Shown one piece after another: positions 32,615 to 41,996 of a stretch of 64,000 nt of DNA (positions within the stretch are counted from its first letter, which is position 1; each line of letters begins with the position of its first letter). The notes beneath the pieces were generated by a model. That model worked only from the letters and a program-made list of their open reading frames with translations, did not search any database and had not been told where the DNA came from. The stretch comes from JACOMS01 sp051252005. GTDB lineage: Bacteria; Pseudomonadota; Alphaproteobacteria; Caulobacterales; Maricaulaceae. Made by a program: the position numbers and the translations under genes. Location: the NCBI GenBank assembly GCA_051252005.1, contig JBPOEZ010000002.1, forward strand, positions 372,001 through 436,000. The letters run 5' to 3'.

Positions 32615-33372
32615 ACGCCGTCTATACCTTAAATAATAGCCTGCCCGCGAGAGCCGCCCGCCGCGCAACGCCGTTTTTTGCGCGCCGCGTTTTAAAATTT
32701 AAACGTGATCGGCCCTTGGTCAGCTTCACCTTTGATGATTGCCCGCTCTCTGCCGTGCAGAGCGGTGTAAAACCGCTTGCGGATAAAGGCTGGAAAAGCA
32801 CAATTTATGTGGCCGCAAGCCTCATGGGCGAAACGAACCATCACGGCAAACAATTAACCGTAGCCGATGTCATCAGATTACAAACAGACGGCCATGAAAT
32901 TGGCGGTCATACATTTTCACATTTGGATGCACAGTCCATTGGCATGCAGGCCTATATGGATGATATCCAGCGCAACCAAGACATCTTAAAAGACATGGGT
33001 TTGCCGCCGAGCCGCACTTTTGCCTATCCCTACGGCGTTGCTCTGCCCAGAATTAAGAAAAAGCTGGAATCTCAATTTGAGGGTTTAAGAGGCATCTATC
33101 CTGGAGCCCATATCGGCAGCGCTGATCTCAACCAAATTAAATCCATTCCGCTTTTTTCCGGCAAAGCTATGGAGAGCGCAAAGCGCTATATAAAAGACCT
33201 CGCGAAGACGCCGGGCTGGATCACATTTTTTACCCATGATATTTCGGATAGCCCGACGCAGTGGGGCTGTAAGCCGAGCGACATTAAAGAGATTATAGAC
33301 TTACTCACTGAGGTTGAGGCTGAAGTGCTTCCCGTTGACCAAGCGATCGATGCGTTGCGGGGGACGTCATGA
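32611..33372 (+). CDS. hfsH: Polysaccharide deacetylase (HfsH-like)
   Basis: 253 residues, NodB-type carbohydrate esterase 4: SFTFDDCP (metal Asp, first motif), HEIGGHTFSH (H-x-x-x-H metal site), RTFAYPYG (third motif), and WITFFTHDISDSP near the C-terminus. It removes acetyl groups from N-acetylated sugars; in holdfast polymer this controls adhesion. No signal peptide, so it is probably cytoplasmic, as HfsH is. Start at 32611 overlaps the previous stop (ATGA), with GGAGG just upstream. Confidence 0.88.
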   Translation: MNAVYTLNNSLPARAARRATPFFARRVLKFKRDRPLVSFTFDDCPLSAVQSGVKPLADKGWKSTIYVAASLMGETNHHGKQLTVADVIRLQTDGHEIGGHTFSHLDAQSIGMQAYMDDIQRNQDILKDMGLPPSRTFAYPYGVALPRIKKKLESQFEGLRGIYPGAHIGSADLNQIKSIPLFSGKAMESAKRYIKDLAKTPGWITFFTHDISDSPTQWGCKPSDIKEIIDLLTEVEAEVLPVDQAIDALRGTS

Positions 33373-34328
33373 AAGATGCAACACATTGGCAAGAGGGCGT
33401 CTCCATCATTGTCCCCACATTCCGGCGGCCTGACGCCGTCATCATAGCTTTGAAAAGCTTAGCCGCGCAGGACGCAGGCGGTAGAGCCTTGGAAGTGATC
33501 GTCGTAGATAATGATCCGAACGCGAGCGCGAAAGCCGCTGTCGAAGACTACATAAAAACAGCCCCGCACGAGACCCGTTACATCCACGTTCCAGAACCCG
33601 GCGTCTCAAATGCTCGTAACGGCGCTATGAAGGCCGCACGCGGCAGATACCTCGCCTTTCTGGATGACGACATGGAAGCCACAGAGACTTGGCTCAGCGC
33701 GCTGTTACAGACAACCACGGCCCACGAAGCCAGCGTTTGTTTCGGCCCTATTGAAGCCGTGCTGCCGCCTGATGAAGAGCCTTTGGATGCCATGATGCAG
33801 CCTTGTTTTTCCCGCCATTTTGACGGCGGCGACGGCCTTACGGGCGGCGTCGCATTTGGCATGGGGGGCTGCCTTATGGATTTGCAGCGATCCGAGCTGC
33901 CCTCCCCGCCCTTTAATCCAAATATGAATGAAAGCGGCGGCGAAGATGATTGGCTCTTCTCTCTTTTGATCGCGCGCGGCGCGCACATGGCGTGGGCCTC
34001 AAAGGCGCTAACTTATGAGCATGTTCCGCGCAGCCGTCTAACCTTAGATTATTTCTGGAAGCGTAATTTTGCTTTCGGACAGGGCCCCACACAAGCCGCT
34101 GCCGATCTAGGTACAAAGGGAACTTTGGGCGTTGTTAAATGGATGCTTGTCGGTACAGTGCAAACCATTCTCTCCGCGCCGTTATACGTCCTTCTCAAGC
34201 TCTTTAAACGGCCGTCCTTCGTCACATATTACGGCAAGCTGGCGCAAGGCGCAGGCAAGGTCTTCTGGTGGGGCAGCTTTAGTCCCCGTATTTACGGGGC
34301 TAGCCTTGTAGAAAATAAGGCAGTCTGA
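33369..34328 (+). CDS. Glycosyltransferase family 2, second copy
   Basis: 319 residues: SIIVPTFRRPDAV, VIVVDNDPN, GVSNARNGAMKAARG, metal motif FLDDDME, GGEDDWLFSLL, and a hydrophobic C-terminal segment (~255-285) likely to touch the membrane. One of HfsG/HfsL in a holdfast reading. It starts on an ATGA overlap and ends 29 bases inside the convergent polymerase gene. Confidence 0.85.
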   Translation: MKDATHWQEGVSIIVPTFRRPDAVIIALKSLAAQDAGGRALEVIVVDNDPNASAKAAVEDYIKTAPHETRYIHVPEPGVSNARNGAMKAARGRYLAFLDDDMEATETWLSALLQTTTAHEASVCFGPIEAVLPPDEEPLDAMMQPCFSRHFDGGDGLTGGVAFGMGGCLMDLQRSELPSPPFNPNMNESGGEDDWLFSLLIARGAHMAWASKALTYEHVPRSRLTLDYFWKRNFAFGQGPTQAAADLGTKGTLGVVKWMLVGTVQTILSAPLYVLLKLFKRPSFVTYYGKLAQGAGKVFWWGSFSPRIYGASLVENKAV

Positions 34329-35607
34329 CGCGGTCACGCCAATAGGGCCGCTCAAACGCAAAGAGTTTTGTGCTTGTGGCAACAAACATCACCCAACTTA
34401 AGTCATTTTGCTGCAAAATCGTACTTTCCGACATTGAAAACATCAGAAACATCACGGTGGATAGAATCGCCCAGTAAGTCTCTGTTCCGCCCCGTTTTAT
34501 TCTATCAATAGCAAAAAAAAGCGTAACGACGTAAAAAACTGCGAAGAGCACCACAGCGATAATACCCGCCGAGAGGCATGTTTCCAGCCAGCCATTATGG
34601 GCCGACGGGATACCCCACTCCAAAACAAGCCGCACATAATATGACGGCCCCATAGGATCGAGCCAATATACGCCGTACCCATAGCCAAGCCACGGGCTTT
34701 CATTAATACTTGCAAATAGTCCATTCCAAATATCTGTACGGCCCGTGAATGTTCGGTCTTTACCGATCAGCGCAAACATTTCATCCGGTATCGTCATCAT
34801 CAACGCCGCGAAGATGCCAACACCCAAAAGAATAGTGTAAATAAGCGGAATACGTAGAACCGGAAAACGCCGGAAAACTCGTAAGGCCATAAAACCGCCC
34901 ATCATACTCAAAGTTATCAGCAGCGCCGTTTTTGATGTAGAGAGCAGGACAAGCAAAAAACAAAGCCCGCCAAGCGGTATCCACAGCCAGCCTCGGTCAG
35001 GCCTCATAGCAAAAGCGCACATCATAATCACGACGCCTTTTGTCATTGCGCCGCCCATATAGTTTTTCTCTACCCACGCCCCGCGCCACGCCCCGACATG
35101 GATCTCGCTCATCACGCCATATTGTGGGAAGAACAGGCCTAAAATGAGACTGATTACAGCCAGAACCCCGAATACCGCCGCAAAGCGCTGCACCATAGCG
35201 TTCCAATCATAACGCGCCGCAATCACAAGGCCGAAGAGCGTTGTAATTAATAGTGCGATAGTTCGCCTAAATGTGACCCCTGGGTCATAAGACCAAATGA
35301 CACTCACGCCGCACCACAACACGCATAAGATCAACAAGGGATTGAAGACCGCAAGACGCGCTATCAACGGTAAATACTTTATAGCCAATAATATAATCAG
35401 CGCGTAGCCAGGATACCAAAGTAAGCGTAAAAGCGGCGATTCAAAATTTGGGTCGCTCAAGTCAGTCAACAGAAGCGCCACAAGCGCTGTTGAGAATTGA
35501 AAAATGAGTAGAAGAAATATACCTTGCTCAACCCAGCGCGATAACCAAGCCGCCCTGTTATCGCGGTTCGTCATCTCATTCGTTTGATAAGGCAGGGCCT
35601 CTCTCAT
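34300..35607 (-). CDS. hfsC: O-antigen ligase/polymerase-type membrane protein (HfsC-like)
   Basis: 435 residues with about 10-12 membrane helices and the Wzy_C/O-antigen polymerase region around GRTDIWNGLFASINESPWLG and AHNGWLETCLSAG, the last being the usual periplasmic-loop motif. It polymerises repeat units outside the inner membrane. The ATG overlaps the HfsB-like stop (ATGA). Its 3' end overlaps the convergent glycosyltransferase by 29 bases. Confidence 0.8.
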   Translation of the reverse strand: MREALPYQTNEMTNRDNRAAWLSRWVEQGIFLLLIFQFSTALVALLLTDLSDPNFESPLLRLLWYPGYALIILLAIKYLPLIARLAVFNPLLILCVLWCGVSVIWSYDPGVTFRRTIALLITTLFGLVIAARYDWNAMVQRFAAVFGVLAVISLILGLFFPQYGVMSEIHVGAWRGAWVEKNYMGGAMTKGVVIMMCAFAMRPDRGWLWIPLGGLCFLLVLLSTSKTALLITLSMMGGFMALRVFRRFPVLRIPLIYTILLGVGIFAALMMTIPDEMFALIGKDRTFTGRTDIWNGLFASINESPWLGYGYGVYWLDPMGPSYYVRLVLEWGIPSAHNGWLETCLSAGIIAVVLFAVFYVVTLFFAIDRIKRGGTETYWAILSTVMFLMFSMSESTILQQNDLSWVMFVATSTKLFAFERPYWRDRVRLPYFLQG

Positions 35608-36320
35608 GGGACATAACCGGCAAAAGGTTGGACGGCTTTACCTGCGTTTAAAACAACCCCGGCGCTTTGCCCGCCCTCTTTGGTAATTAATTGGGAAAGT
35701 TTGGCAATCTCCGGATCATTGGCTCGGTGATCGGGCGCAATGATCATTGTGTTATCGGCATACGGAATAATATTCAGAGTGATGTCCGTCCGGTCCATGG
35801 CTGGGCAGTCTACAAAAACGGCGGAAAATTGTTGCCTAATGGCCTGCCAATACTCTGGCGATGACATCACATGCACAGCTTGTCCGGACTTCACCACGTC
35901 CCACTCAAACTTCGAGACGGCGAGCCCCGTCTCGCCAACAAAATACAGGCCGCAGTAAGACCCAGCCGACGTTCGTTCACCAGAATCCGCGACCATATCG
36001 GGGCTAACCTGCCAAAAAGGCATTTTGCCAAACGTTGCATCATAAGGGCCTTGGAGCGCGCCATATGTTCCGATTGAACGCGGCGTATCGAAGCTTTTAG
36101 CTTGTGTTTGCTGATTAATGTCGAAATCTATCAGAGCGACGCGGCCGCCGTTTGCAGCGTAGTGCTGCGCGGCCAACAGAGCGAGAGAACGGCAAACATG
36201 ACTAGTACCGCTTTGTGTAAAAGGCGACGTTAGCGCGTAAATTGGCGCGCCCCCGTCGACTTTAGGAAGCCCTGAAAGCGCAGTTAGAATGCTTTGAAAT
36301 GGTTGGCTGTTCTCAATCAT
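35604..36320 (-). CDS. hfsB: BY-kinase/CpsD-like protein with degenerate P-loop (HfsB-like)
   Basis: 238 residues, ParA/MinD-like fold: ALTSPFTQSGTSHVCRSLAL at the P-loop place, RVALIDFDINQQ (Walker A'), FVDCPAMD (Walker B). The P-loop has no lysine where CpsD/Wzc kinases have GEGKS/T, and there is no tyrosine-rich tail. It is therefore probably not an active tyrosine kinase; it likely assists the HfsA-like protein in chain length or export. It sits 36 bases after that gene in a three-gene operon. Confidence 0.7.
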   Translation of the reverse strand: MIENSQPFQSILTALSGLPKVDGGAPIYALTSPFTQSGTSHVCRSLALLAAQHYAANGGRVALIDFDINQQTQAKSFDTPRSIGTYGALQGPYDATFGKMPFWQVSPDMVADSGERTSAGSYCGLYFVGETGLAVSKFEWDVVKSGQAVHVMSSPEYWQAIRQQFSAVFVDCPAMDRTDITLNIIPYADNTMIIAPDHRANDPEIAKLSQLITKEGGQSAGVVLNAGKAVQPFAGYVP

Positions 36321-36356
36321 AAGGCTCAGTCTTACTTGCAGACCTTTCCCGCGACT

Positions 36357-38117
36357 TTAATAGTGCTCTGCCGACGGTACATTTCCGAGGACCGGTACAG
36401 AAGGCTCCGCAGATGAGAATGACCCTCTTCCAGGATCATACGGTACAGGCTCATAAGGCTTGGGAGCATAACCACCTTGTGCAGGGGCTTGCTGTGTCGG
36501 AGCTGGCGCCACCGGTTCGGGGATATAAGACGTCGGAGCAAAAGCTGGGCGGCTACCACGGCGTTCTCTGCCTGAAGATGCCGAACCATTACTATGGCCT
36601 CCATCATTACCCCGCCGACCGAATTGATTGCGAGAGGAATAGAGTTTCGGATCCAAAAAGACTTTAAGAAGCGCGATCATTACAAGTGTGAACCCCCAAC
36701 CCATCATGATAAGCAGCGTTAAAATCGCCCGCATATTGCGCCCCTTACGCGGTAGGTCTGGCCAAGAAATAACACGAACGTTTTCACTGCTCGCATCCGA
36801 CTGTTTCTGGTTTATAAGAGCTTCCTGCTCCTTTGCCGTGTAACTTGTGTGGCGTTGATCAAGGGTGGACTGCTCACGCAGCATGGTCTGATAAGCAGGG
36901 CTTAATTTTTGGAAGAGTTTCACTTTTTTATCAGCCGCCGTAAGTTGACGTTGCAGGGTGAACTCTTTTTCGCGGTACGAATCCGCCGTGGACTGCAATA
37001 GATTTCTGCGTGTCATGAGCTCTTGGTATACAGGGTTCGCGCCTCTGCGCGCGCCGCCTATGGCCTCGCCGGGACGAGTCGATTGCAGCGCTTTATATTG
37101 CGCGATCTCGGCCCGCTTAGCGCGTACAGGATCACTATTAGGCAGGTACCGCGCAAGAAGACTTTTCAGCTCTAACTCGGCCTGCGCTACTCGCTGGCCT
37201 GCCGTATCATCTTGGTAGATATTAATCTGCCCAGGCGTTTGCCGCAGTTGATTTTCGACACTAGAAAGCGCTGCTTCGCTTTCGGAGATTTGCGCTTGTA
37301 GCGTATTAATTTCCGCCCGTAAATTTTCAAGCCGCGCAGTCGCCCCGCTCCGCTCTGCCGCAAAATCAGAAATACGGTTGCGGGTCAGAAAGGCCTGTAT
37401 CGCATCTTCATTTTCGCGGAGCTGCTCTTCAGTTGCTTTACGGCGATCAGAAATGACATCCGCCGAACCATCCACAAAAATCGTTTGCCGCTGTTTCATG
37501 TAAGCGTTCATGAAGAACTTCGTGACTTCGACAGCAATAGGCCCGTTCTCATGTTCGAAAGCCAAGTTTACGATTGAAGACTTTGGCTGCGGCGTCACGC
37601 TAAAAGATTCCTCCAACATTTTATGGAGCTTTAATTGCGCTTTCGCCGAGGCAATGGGGTCATTGCTGGCCGCCGCAATTTCCGCGTAAATCTCAGGGGC
37701 AAAATGCTGCTGAAGGTTGGCTTTTTCAATCTCTGTTTTGACAGCCTGCAAAACCTCTTGGCTTTCCATGATGCCAGCTTCGTTTAGCGTGATGATATCT
37801 GGGGTCAGCATAAGGCTTTGTTGTGACTGTCCGTTCACAGGGTCATAAGTATATTCAGTGCCGAGTTGAACCAAAATACGGCCTTCCCCTTTGTAGGAAC
37901 GCTTCACATCTTTCGTCGCGATAAAGGCCACAATGGCGCCCATTAGGAAAAGCGGAATCAGCCATATCATTTGCCGCATCAAAGACCGGAACATCTCGCC
38001 GATTCGGATGCTTGGCATTCCATTCGCGTAGTCGCCAACGGTCATGTCATTAAATTGAGGCCGCGCGCCGCTTCCGCGACGTTCGCTCTCACCGTAATAC
38101 TGACCGGATTGGGTCAT
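36357..38117 (-). CDS. hfsA: Chain-length/co-polymerase protein (GumC/Wzz type, HfsA-like)
   Basis: 586 residues. Wzz N-terminus with one helix (~50-68, IWLIPLFLMGAIVAFIA), a long periplasmic coiled-coil region (~200-440, rich in Q, E, R with GNVR-type repeats), a second helix (~470-490, ILTLLIMMGWGFTLVMIALL), and a proline/glycine-rich cytosolic tail ending VPVLGNVPSAEHY. There is no kinase domain; the HfsB-like protein is separate. It sets chain length and links polymerase to export. AAGGA precedes the ATG. Confidence 0.83.
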   Translation of the reverse strand: MTQSGQYYGESERRGSGARPQFNDMTVGDYANGMPSIRIGEMFRSLMRQMIWLIPLFLMGAIVAFIATKDVKRSYKGEGRILVQLGTEYTYDPVNGQSQQSLMLTPDIITLNEAGIMESQEVLQAVKTEIEKANLQQHFAPEIYAEIAAASNDPIASAKAQLKLHKMLEESFSVTPQPKSSIVNLAFEHENGPIAVEVTKFFMNAYMKQRQTIFVDGSADVISDRRKATEEQLRENEDAIQAFLTRNRISDFAAERSGATARLENLRAEINTLQAQISESEAALSSVENQLRQTPGQINIYQDDTAGQRVAQAELELKSLLARYLPNSDPVRAKRAEIAQYKALQSTRPGEAIGGARRGANPVYQELMTRRNLLQSTADSYREKEFTLQRQLTAADKKVKLFQKLSPAYQTMLREQSTLDQRHTSYTAKEQEALINQKQSDASSENVRVISWPDLPRKGRNMRAILTLLIMMGWGFTLVMIALLKVFLDPKLYSSRNQFGRRGNDGGHSNGSASSGRERRGSRPAFAPTSYIPEPVAPAPTQQAPAQGGYAPKPYEPVPYDPGRGSFSSAEPSVPVLGNVPSAEHY

Positions 38118-38238
38118 GGACTATCCTTAAAAATAAACTTCGTTAATGCTGTTGGACGCCCTAAATTTTAACTTTTCGTTACCCATTCTTGTTAACACTT
38201 AAAAAAACTCAGAAATTTACAGTCCAAGGCCTCTTTCA

Positions 38239-39111
38239 ATGACATTTTTGCGCAAAAGTCGACTTTTCGCCTGTATTATGGGGGTTTCCGCACTCTCCTT
38301 GGCGGCCTGTACAGGCCCATATTCGAGGAATAACCCCTACAAAACGAATCACTTAAAATCGTATAATATGAATCACATGGGGCCTTCGGCGGCTCCGCGG
38401 GGCTATTACAACTCGAACAAAAGACAAAAGCGGATGAATTCCAAGAGAAATCAACGCTCTATGCCCATGATGCCTCAGTTCCAACAATGGGTAGAATATG
38501 AGCCGCAGTACAAGCTCTATCCCGGCGATCAGGTCGATATTGTTGTCTCCAGCGCACCGGAATTGTCCCGCACCTTAACTGTCGGACCTGATGGCAGAAT
38601 TGTGATGCCGATGACGCAACCCATCATGGCAGCAGGACGTTCATTTACTGAATTGCAGCAAGCCATATCGGCACAACTTGCGCAGCAATTACGCGATCCC
38701 CGAATAGCCGTAACGCCTCGGGCTTACGCTCCAGCACAAGTCTTTGTTGGCGGCGAAGTTGGCACGCAAGGCACATACACACTGCCGGGCCCTATCGGCG
38801 CAATGGAAGCTATTTTGATGGCTGGCGGTTTAAGCGGAACAGCGCGGTCATCTAAGGTCGCCGTTTTACGGCGTGCGCCAAATGGCGGCATGATGATGCG
38901 AACTGTCAATATTTCAAACGGCATGAAAAATATCATGCAGTATAACGATGTGTTGCAGCTCCGCCGCGGCGACATCGTATTCGTACCCAAAACGCATTTG
39001 GCAGAAATTGGCACATGGGTTCAAACGTTTAGAGCGGCTTTGCCCGTTGATTTGAGCTTGTCATATCAACTCGGTAACAATAACGGCTTAACGCCTATTA
39101 TCACGCCTTAA
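38239..39111 (+). CDS. hfsD: Outer-membrane polysaccharide export lipoprotein (Wza/HfsD-like)
   Basis: 290 residues. Lipoprotein signal with lipobox LAAC (Cys ~24), a Asn/Met-rich linker, then the Poly_export domain (YKLYPGDQVDIVVSSAPELS, ~90-175) and one SLBB-type domain (AQVFVGGEVGTQGTYTLPGP, ~165-260). It forms the export channel. Divergent from hfsA with a 121-bp AT-rich promoter gap. Confidence 0.88.
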   Translation: MTFLRKSRLFACIMGVSALSLAACTGPYSRNNPYKTNHLKSYNMNHMGPSAAPRGYYNSNKRQKRMNSKRNQRSMPMMPQFQQWVEYEPQYKLYPGDQVDIVVSSAPELSRTLTVGPDGRIVMPMTQPIMAAGRSFTELQQAISAQLAQQLRDPRIAVTPRAYAPAQVFVGGEVGTQGTYTLPGPIGAMEAILMAGGLSGTARSSKVAVLRRAPNGGMMMRTVNISNGMKNIMQYNDVLQLRRGDIVFVPKTHLAEIGTWVQTFRAALPVDLSLSYQLGNNNGLTPIITP

Positions 39112-39149
39112 GTCCCAGCCCATATCAGGCATAGGGAATTGTCTTAGGC

Positions 39150-39455
39150 TTAGCCGAATTGAGTTTCCGGACGAACAAGCGCAGTGTTTGTGTTAAGCCA
39201 CTGACGTGCAGACCGAAGCGCATGCGCGATATCCGACGAACTCATTTCCATCCGAACTTCTTCTCGGTAAGCTTTTGCAGGCTGCGAACCCATCATAGCG
39301 GCAAGATTAAACCATTTGTGTGCTTCGACAAAATTCGGACCACGGTCTTCAATGTCAGTCGAATAAATTAAACCGAGCCGGAACAAGTCTTCACTCTTAG
39401 CACCCGCCGCAATAGCGTCTGTTGCATCCTTTAAATCTACATCTGTAAAGGCCAT
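39150..39455 (-). CDS. Small Sel1/TPR-like repeat protein
   Basis: 101 residues from the ATG at 39455, which has a strong GGGGGAGG site; earlier in-frame starts have none. LFRLGLIYSTDI then VEAHKWFNLAAMMGSQPA is one Sel1-like repeat (the x-A-x-K-W-x-x-x-A-A pattern). Probably a protein-binding scaffold; cytosolic, no signal peptide. Convergent with hfsD; no evident operon. Confidence 0.7.
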   Translation of the reverse strand: MAFTDVDLKDATDAIAAGAKSEDLFRLGLIYSTDIEDRGPNFVEAHKWFNLAAMMGSQPAKAYREEVRMEMSSSDIAHALRSARQWLNTNTALVRPETQFG

Positions 39456-39797
39456 AGCCTCCCCCTTATAAAGTTTCACCATTTCACTCGGGTTATCCCG
39501 AAAAAGCGGTCTGAAAGAAAACCTTGTCAAGCCACTAAATAAATATTGGCAAGGTAAGGCTAAATATAAAGTTAATAAAAATAAGTGTGAAAATCCATTT
39601 ACTAGTATTAAGTCAAATAAATGTGAGTTACTATGGATTTAAACTGCCTTAATTTTCGGTTACTCAATGTATAAAAAATTCTATACTAGAGTATTGAAAA
39701 TTGCAGAATCAATGGAATGACTGATAACTAAATAAAAAAAACTGTCCAAATACTTCAATAAAAACAGTTTAACGGCCGAAAAGATCTAAAATTGAGC
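39456..39797. other. AT-rich gene-free stretch
   Basis: 342 bases, strongly AT-rich from 39530 on. No gene or clear repeat seen; it contains promoter-like sequence for the leftward Sel1-like gene. Confidence 0.4.
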
Positions 39798-40445
39798 CTA
39801 CTTACGTAAGTCTGATCCAGCTTTCATGCCTTTATCCACGCCTGGTTTTTCGGCCATTCTCTCCCGCCAAGCTTGCAAGTACGGGTAATCTTCCATGTTT
39901 TGCCCAAGAGGCTTTGGCAGTATCCACGGATATATCGCCATATCTGCAATAGAATATGTCCCTGCGAAATAATCCCGATTTTCTAGATGGCGGTTCATGA
40001 CGCCGTAAAGGCGGCTCACTTCGCCTGTAAACCGCCTCGTCCCGTAAGCGTTGACCTTGTCGCCGGATAGGCCTCTAAAATGATAGCACTGCCCGCTCAT
40101 AGGTCCGATGCTTGCCATTTGAAAAAAGAGCCACTGATCCACTTCCGCGCGTCCTCGCTCGGTAATAGGATAAAAGGCCCCTGTTTTACGGCCAAGATAT
40201 TGCAGTATCGCGCCGCTTTCAAATATCGCTACCGTCTCTCCAGCAGGGCCTTCACTATCTTCGAGCACTGGCATTTTGTTGTTGGGGGATATTTTCAAGA
40301 ATGACGGATCAAACTGCTCGCGCTTTGTAATATTGATAGGCACGATCGTGTAAGGCAATCTAGCCTCCTCCAGATAGATCGTAATTTTCTTCCCATTTGG
40401 CGTTGGCCAAAAATAGAGAGTGTAAGGTTTAGACGTCTCGCTCAT
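39798..40445 (-). CDS. Glutathione S-transferase family (YfcG/YghU-like)
   Basis: 215 residues. Thioredoxin-like N-domain (YTLYFWPTPNGKKITIYLEEA), KMPVLEDSEG with the cis-Pro, ESGAILQYLG (glutathione Ser), and an alpha C-domain with YSIADMAIYPW. The pattern T/P-N-G-x-K is typical of disulfide-bond reductase-type GSTs such as YfcG. Substrate unknown. Confidence 0.85.
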   Translation of the reverse strand: MSETSKPYTLYFWPTPNGKKITIYLEEARLPYTIVPINITKREQFDPSFLKISPNNKMPVLEDSEGPAGETVAIFESGAILQYLGRKTGAFYPITERGRAEVDQWLFFQMASIGPMSGQCYHFRGLSGDKVNAYGTRRFTGEVSRLYGVMNRHLENRDYFAGTYSIADMAIYPWILPKPLGQNMEDYPYLQAWRERMAEKPGVDKGMKAGSDLRK

Positions 40446-40550
40446 ACTTAGATCCGTAATACTCCGTTAACCATACCTATGGGGCCACGCGGAAACGCGC
40501 AATTTAAAAATATTACTTGCGAATAAGACGTCTTCGTTTCATCACACCTC

Positions 40551-41369
40551 ATGTCTATAAAAATCTCTACATGGAATATCAATTCAGTTCGCTTGCGGTG
40601 TCAGCTTGTGCTCGATTATCTGGCCGAAGATCAGCCGGATATCTTGTGCCTGCAAGAAATCAAATGCCTGCCGGAGCAGTTCCCCTATCAAGCCTTCATT
40701 GATGCAGGCTATCCGCATATCGAAGTCTCTGGACAGAAAGCCTATCACGGCGCGGCGACGATTTCGAAACTTCCCCTTGAACGTCTTGGAACAAATTTTT
40801 GCCCGCTTGAGCATGCCCGTCACGTCAGCACCCGGGTCATGATCTCTGAGCCGTTCGAGCTGCATAATTTCTATATACCGGCAGGCGGCGATGAGCCCAA
40901 GCCAGAGACAAACCCGAAATTTCAGCACAAACTGGACTTTCTAGCCGCCATGCATCTCTACTTTGCTGAACGCTTCAACAAATCTGATGACGGGCAAGTC
41001 CTCGTTGGTGATTTTAATATCGCGCCGCATGAAAATGATGTCTGGTCACACAAGCAACTTTTAAAGGTTGTCAGCCACACGCCGCTTGAAGTGGACATTC
41101 TCAACGCGCTCCAGAAAACGCATGACTTTACAGATTGCTCCCGCCTCTTCGCCGGCGAAGAGGACAAGCTCTACTCTTGGTGGTCTTACCGCGCTAAAGA
41201 CGTTTTTGCGTCAAACCGTGGTCGCCGTTTGGATCACATATGGGTTAGCCCGAAGCTCCGCCCCGCTGTAGAATCGATGGGCGCAGATGGTCATAAAATT
41301 TTGACGGATTGGCGCGTTAAAACCAAACCGTCCGACCATGTGCCGATTACGCAAACCTTCGATATTTAA
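40551..41369 (+). CDS. xth: Exodeoxyribonuclease III
   Basis: 272 residues, endonuclease/exonuclease/phosphatase fold: KISTWNINSVR, LCLQEIKC (metal Glu), GDFNIAPHENDVW (Asp-x-Asn), GRRLDHIWVS, and SDHVPI (final Asp-His pair). Cleaves at abasic sites and trims 3' ends in base-excision repair; cytoplasmic. Complete. Confidence 0.93.
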   Translation: MSIKISTWNINSVRLRCQLVLDYLAEDQPDILCLQEIKCLPEQFPYQAFIDAGYPHIEVSGQKAYHGAATISKLPLERLGTNFCPLEHARHVSTRVMISEPFELHNFYIPAGGDEPKPETNPKFQHKLDFLAAMHLYFAERFNKSDDGQVLVGDFNIAPHENDVWSHKQLLKVVSHTPLEVDILNALQKTHDFTDCSRLFAGEEDKLYSWWSYRAKDVFASNRGRRLDHIWVSPKLRPAVESMGADGHKILTDWRVKTKPSDHVPITQTFDI

Positions 41370-41381
41370 TAAGAGCGCTCT

Positions 41382-41987
41382 TTAGACCTGCGGAACATCC
41401 GTAATGCGGATATGTTTAGGGTGGTCGGACATTCGGTCTAGCCACGCCATAATGTTTGGATAGTCGGACAAATCATACCCGCCTTCGCCCGCTACATGCG
41501 TATAGGCATAAAGCGCAATATCAGCGATTGTCGGCCCTGCGCCCACAAACCACAAGGACTGCGCTAAATGCTCTTCCATAACCGCAAGTGCGGCGCGGCC
41601 TTTCGGCATTAAAGTCTCTAGCTCAGACTCGCGCGTATCCATTGCATAGTGATGAATATAGCGGGCCACGGCTATGCTCGGCTCGTGCTTATATTGTTCG
41701 AAAAACATCCACTGCAAAACCTTGGCTTGGTCAAACGCGTTTCTAGGCCAATAGGGCGTACCTTCTGCGAGGAAAAACAAGATAGCATTGCTTTCGGCGA
41801 TACGCCGTCCATCTGCGAGTTCCAGCAATGGGATTTGTCCAACCGGATTTTTAGACTTGTAATCAGCCGCTTGGCTCTCTCCGGCCACAATATCTATCGG
41901 GACATGGGTATAACTCAGCCCAAGATAGGACATGAGCAGTCTCACCTTGTAAGAATTTCCCGACGGTAGATAGTCATAGAGCTTCAT
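41382..41987 (-). CDS. Glutathione S-transferase family protein
   Basis: 201 residues: KLYDYLPSGNSYKVRLLMSYLG (thioredoxin-fold start with the catalytic Ser/Asn area), NPVGQIPLLELADG (cis-Pro), ESNAILFFLAEG (Glu-Ser), and C-domain GPTIADIALYAYTHVA. It starts at the second of two ATGs, 6 bases after AGGAG. Distinct from the GST at 39798-40445. Upstream are three DUF805 genes on the same strand. Confidence 0.85.
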   Translation of the reverse strand: MKLYDYLPSGNSYKVRLLMSYLGLSYTHVPIDIVAGESQAADYKSKNPVGQIPLLELADGRRIAESNAILFFLAEGTPYWPRNAFDQAKVLQWMFFEQYKHEPSIAVARYIHHYAMDTRESELETLMPKGRAALAVMEEHLAQSLWFVGAGPTIADIALYAYTHVAGEGGYDLSDYPNIMAWLDRMSDHPKHIRITDVPQV

Positions 41988-41996
41988 CATATTCTC

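Noticed and set aside
36332..36607. 91-codon frame on - within the hfsA 3' end
   Set aside because: Shadow of the proline-rich tail of the HfsA-like gene in another frame.
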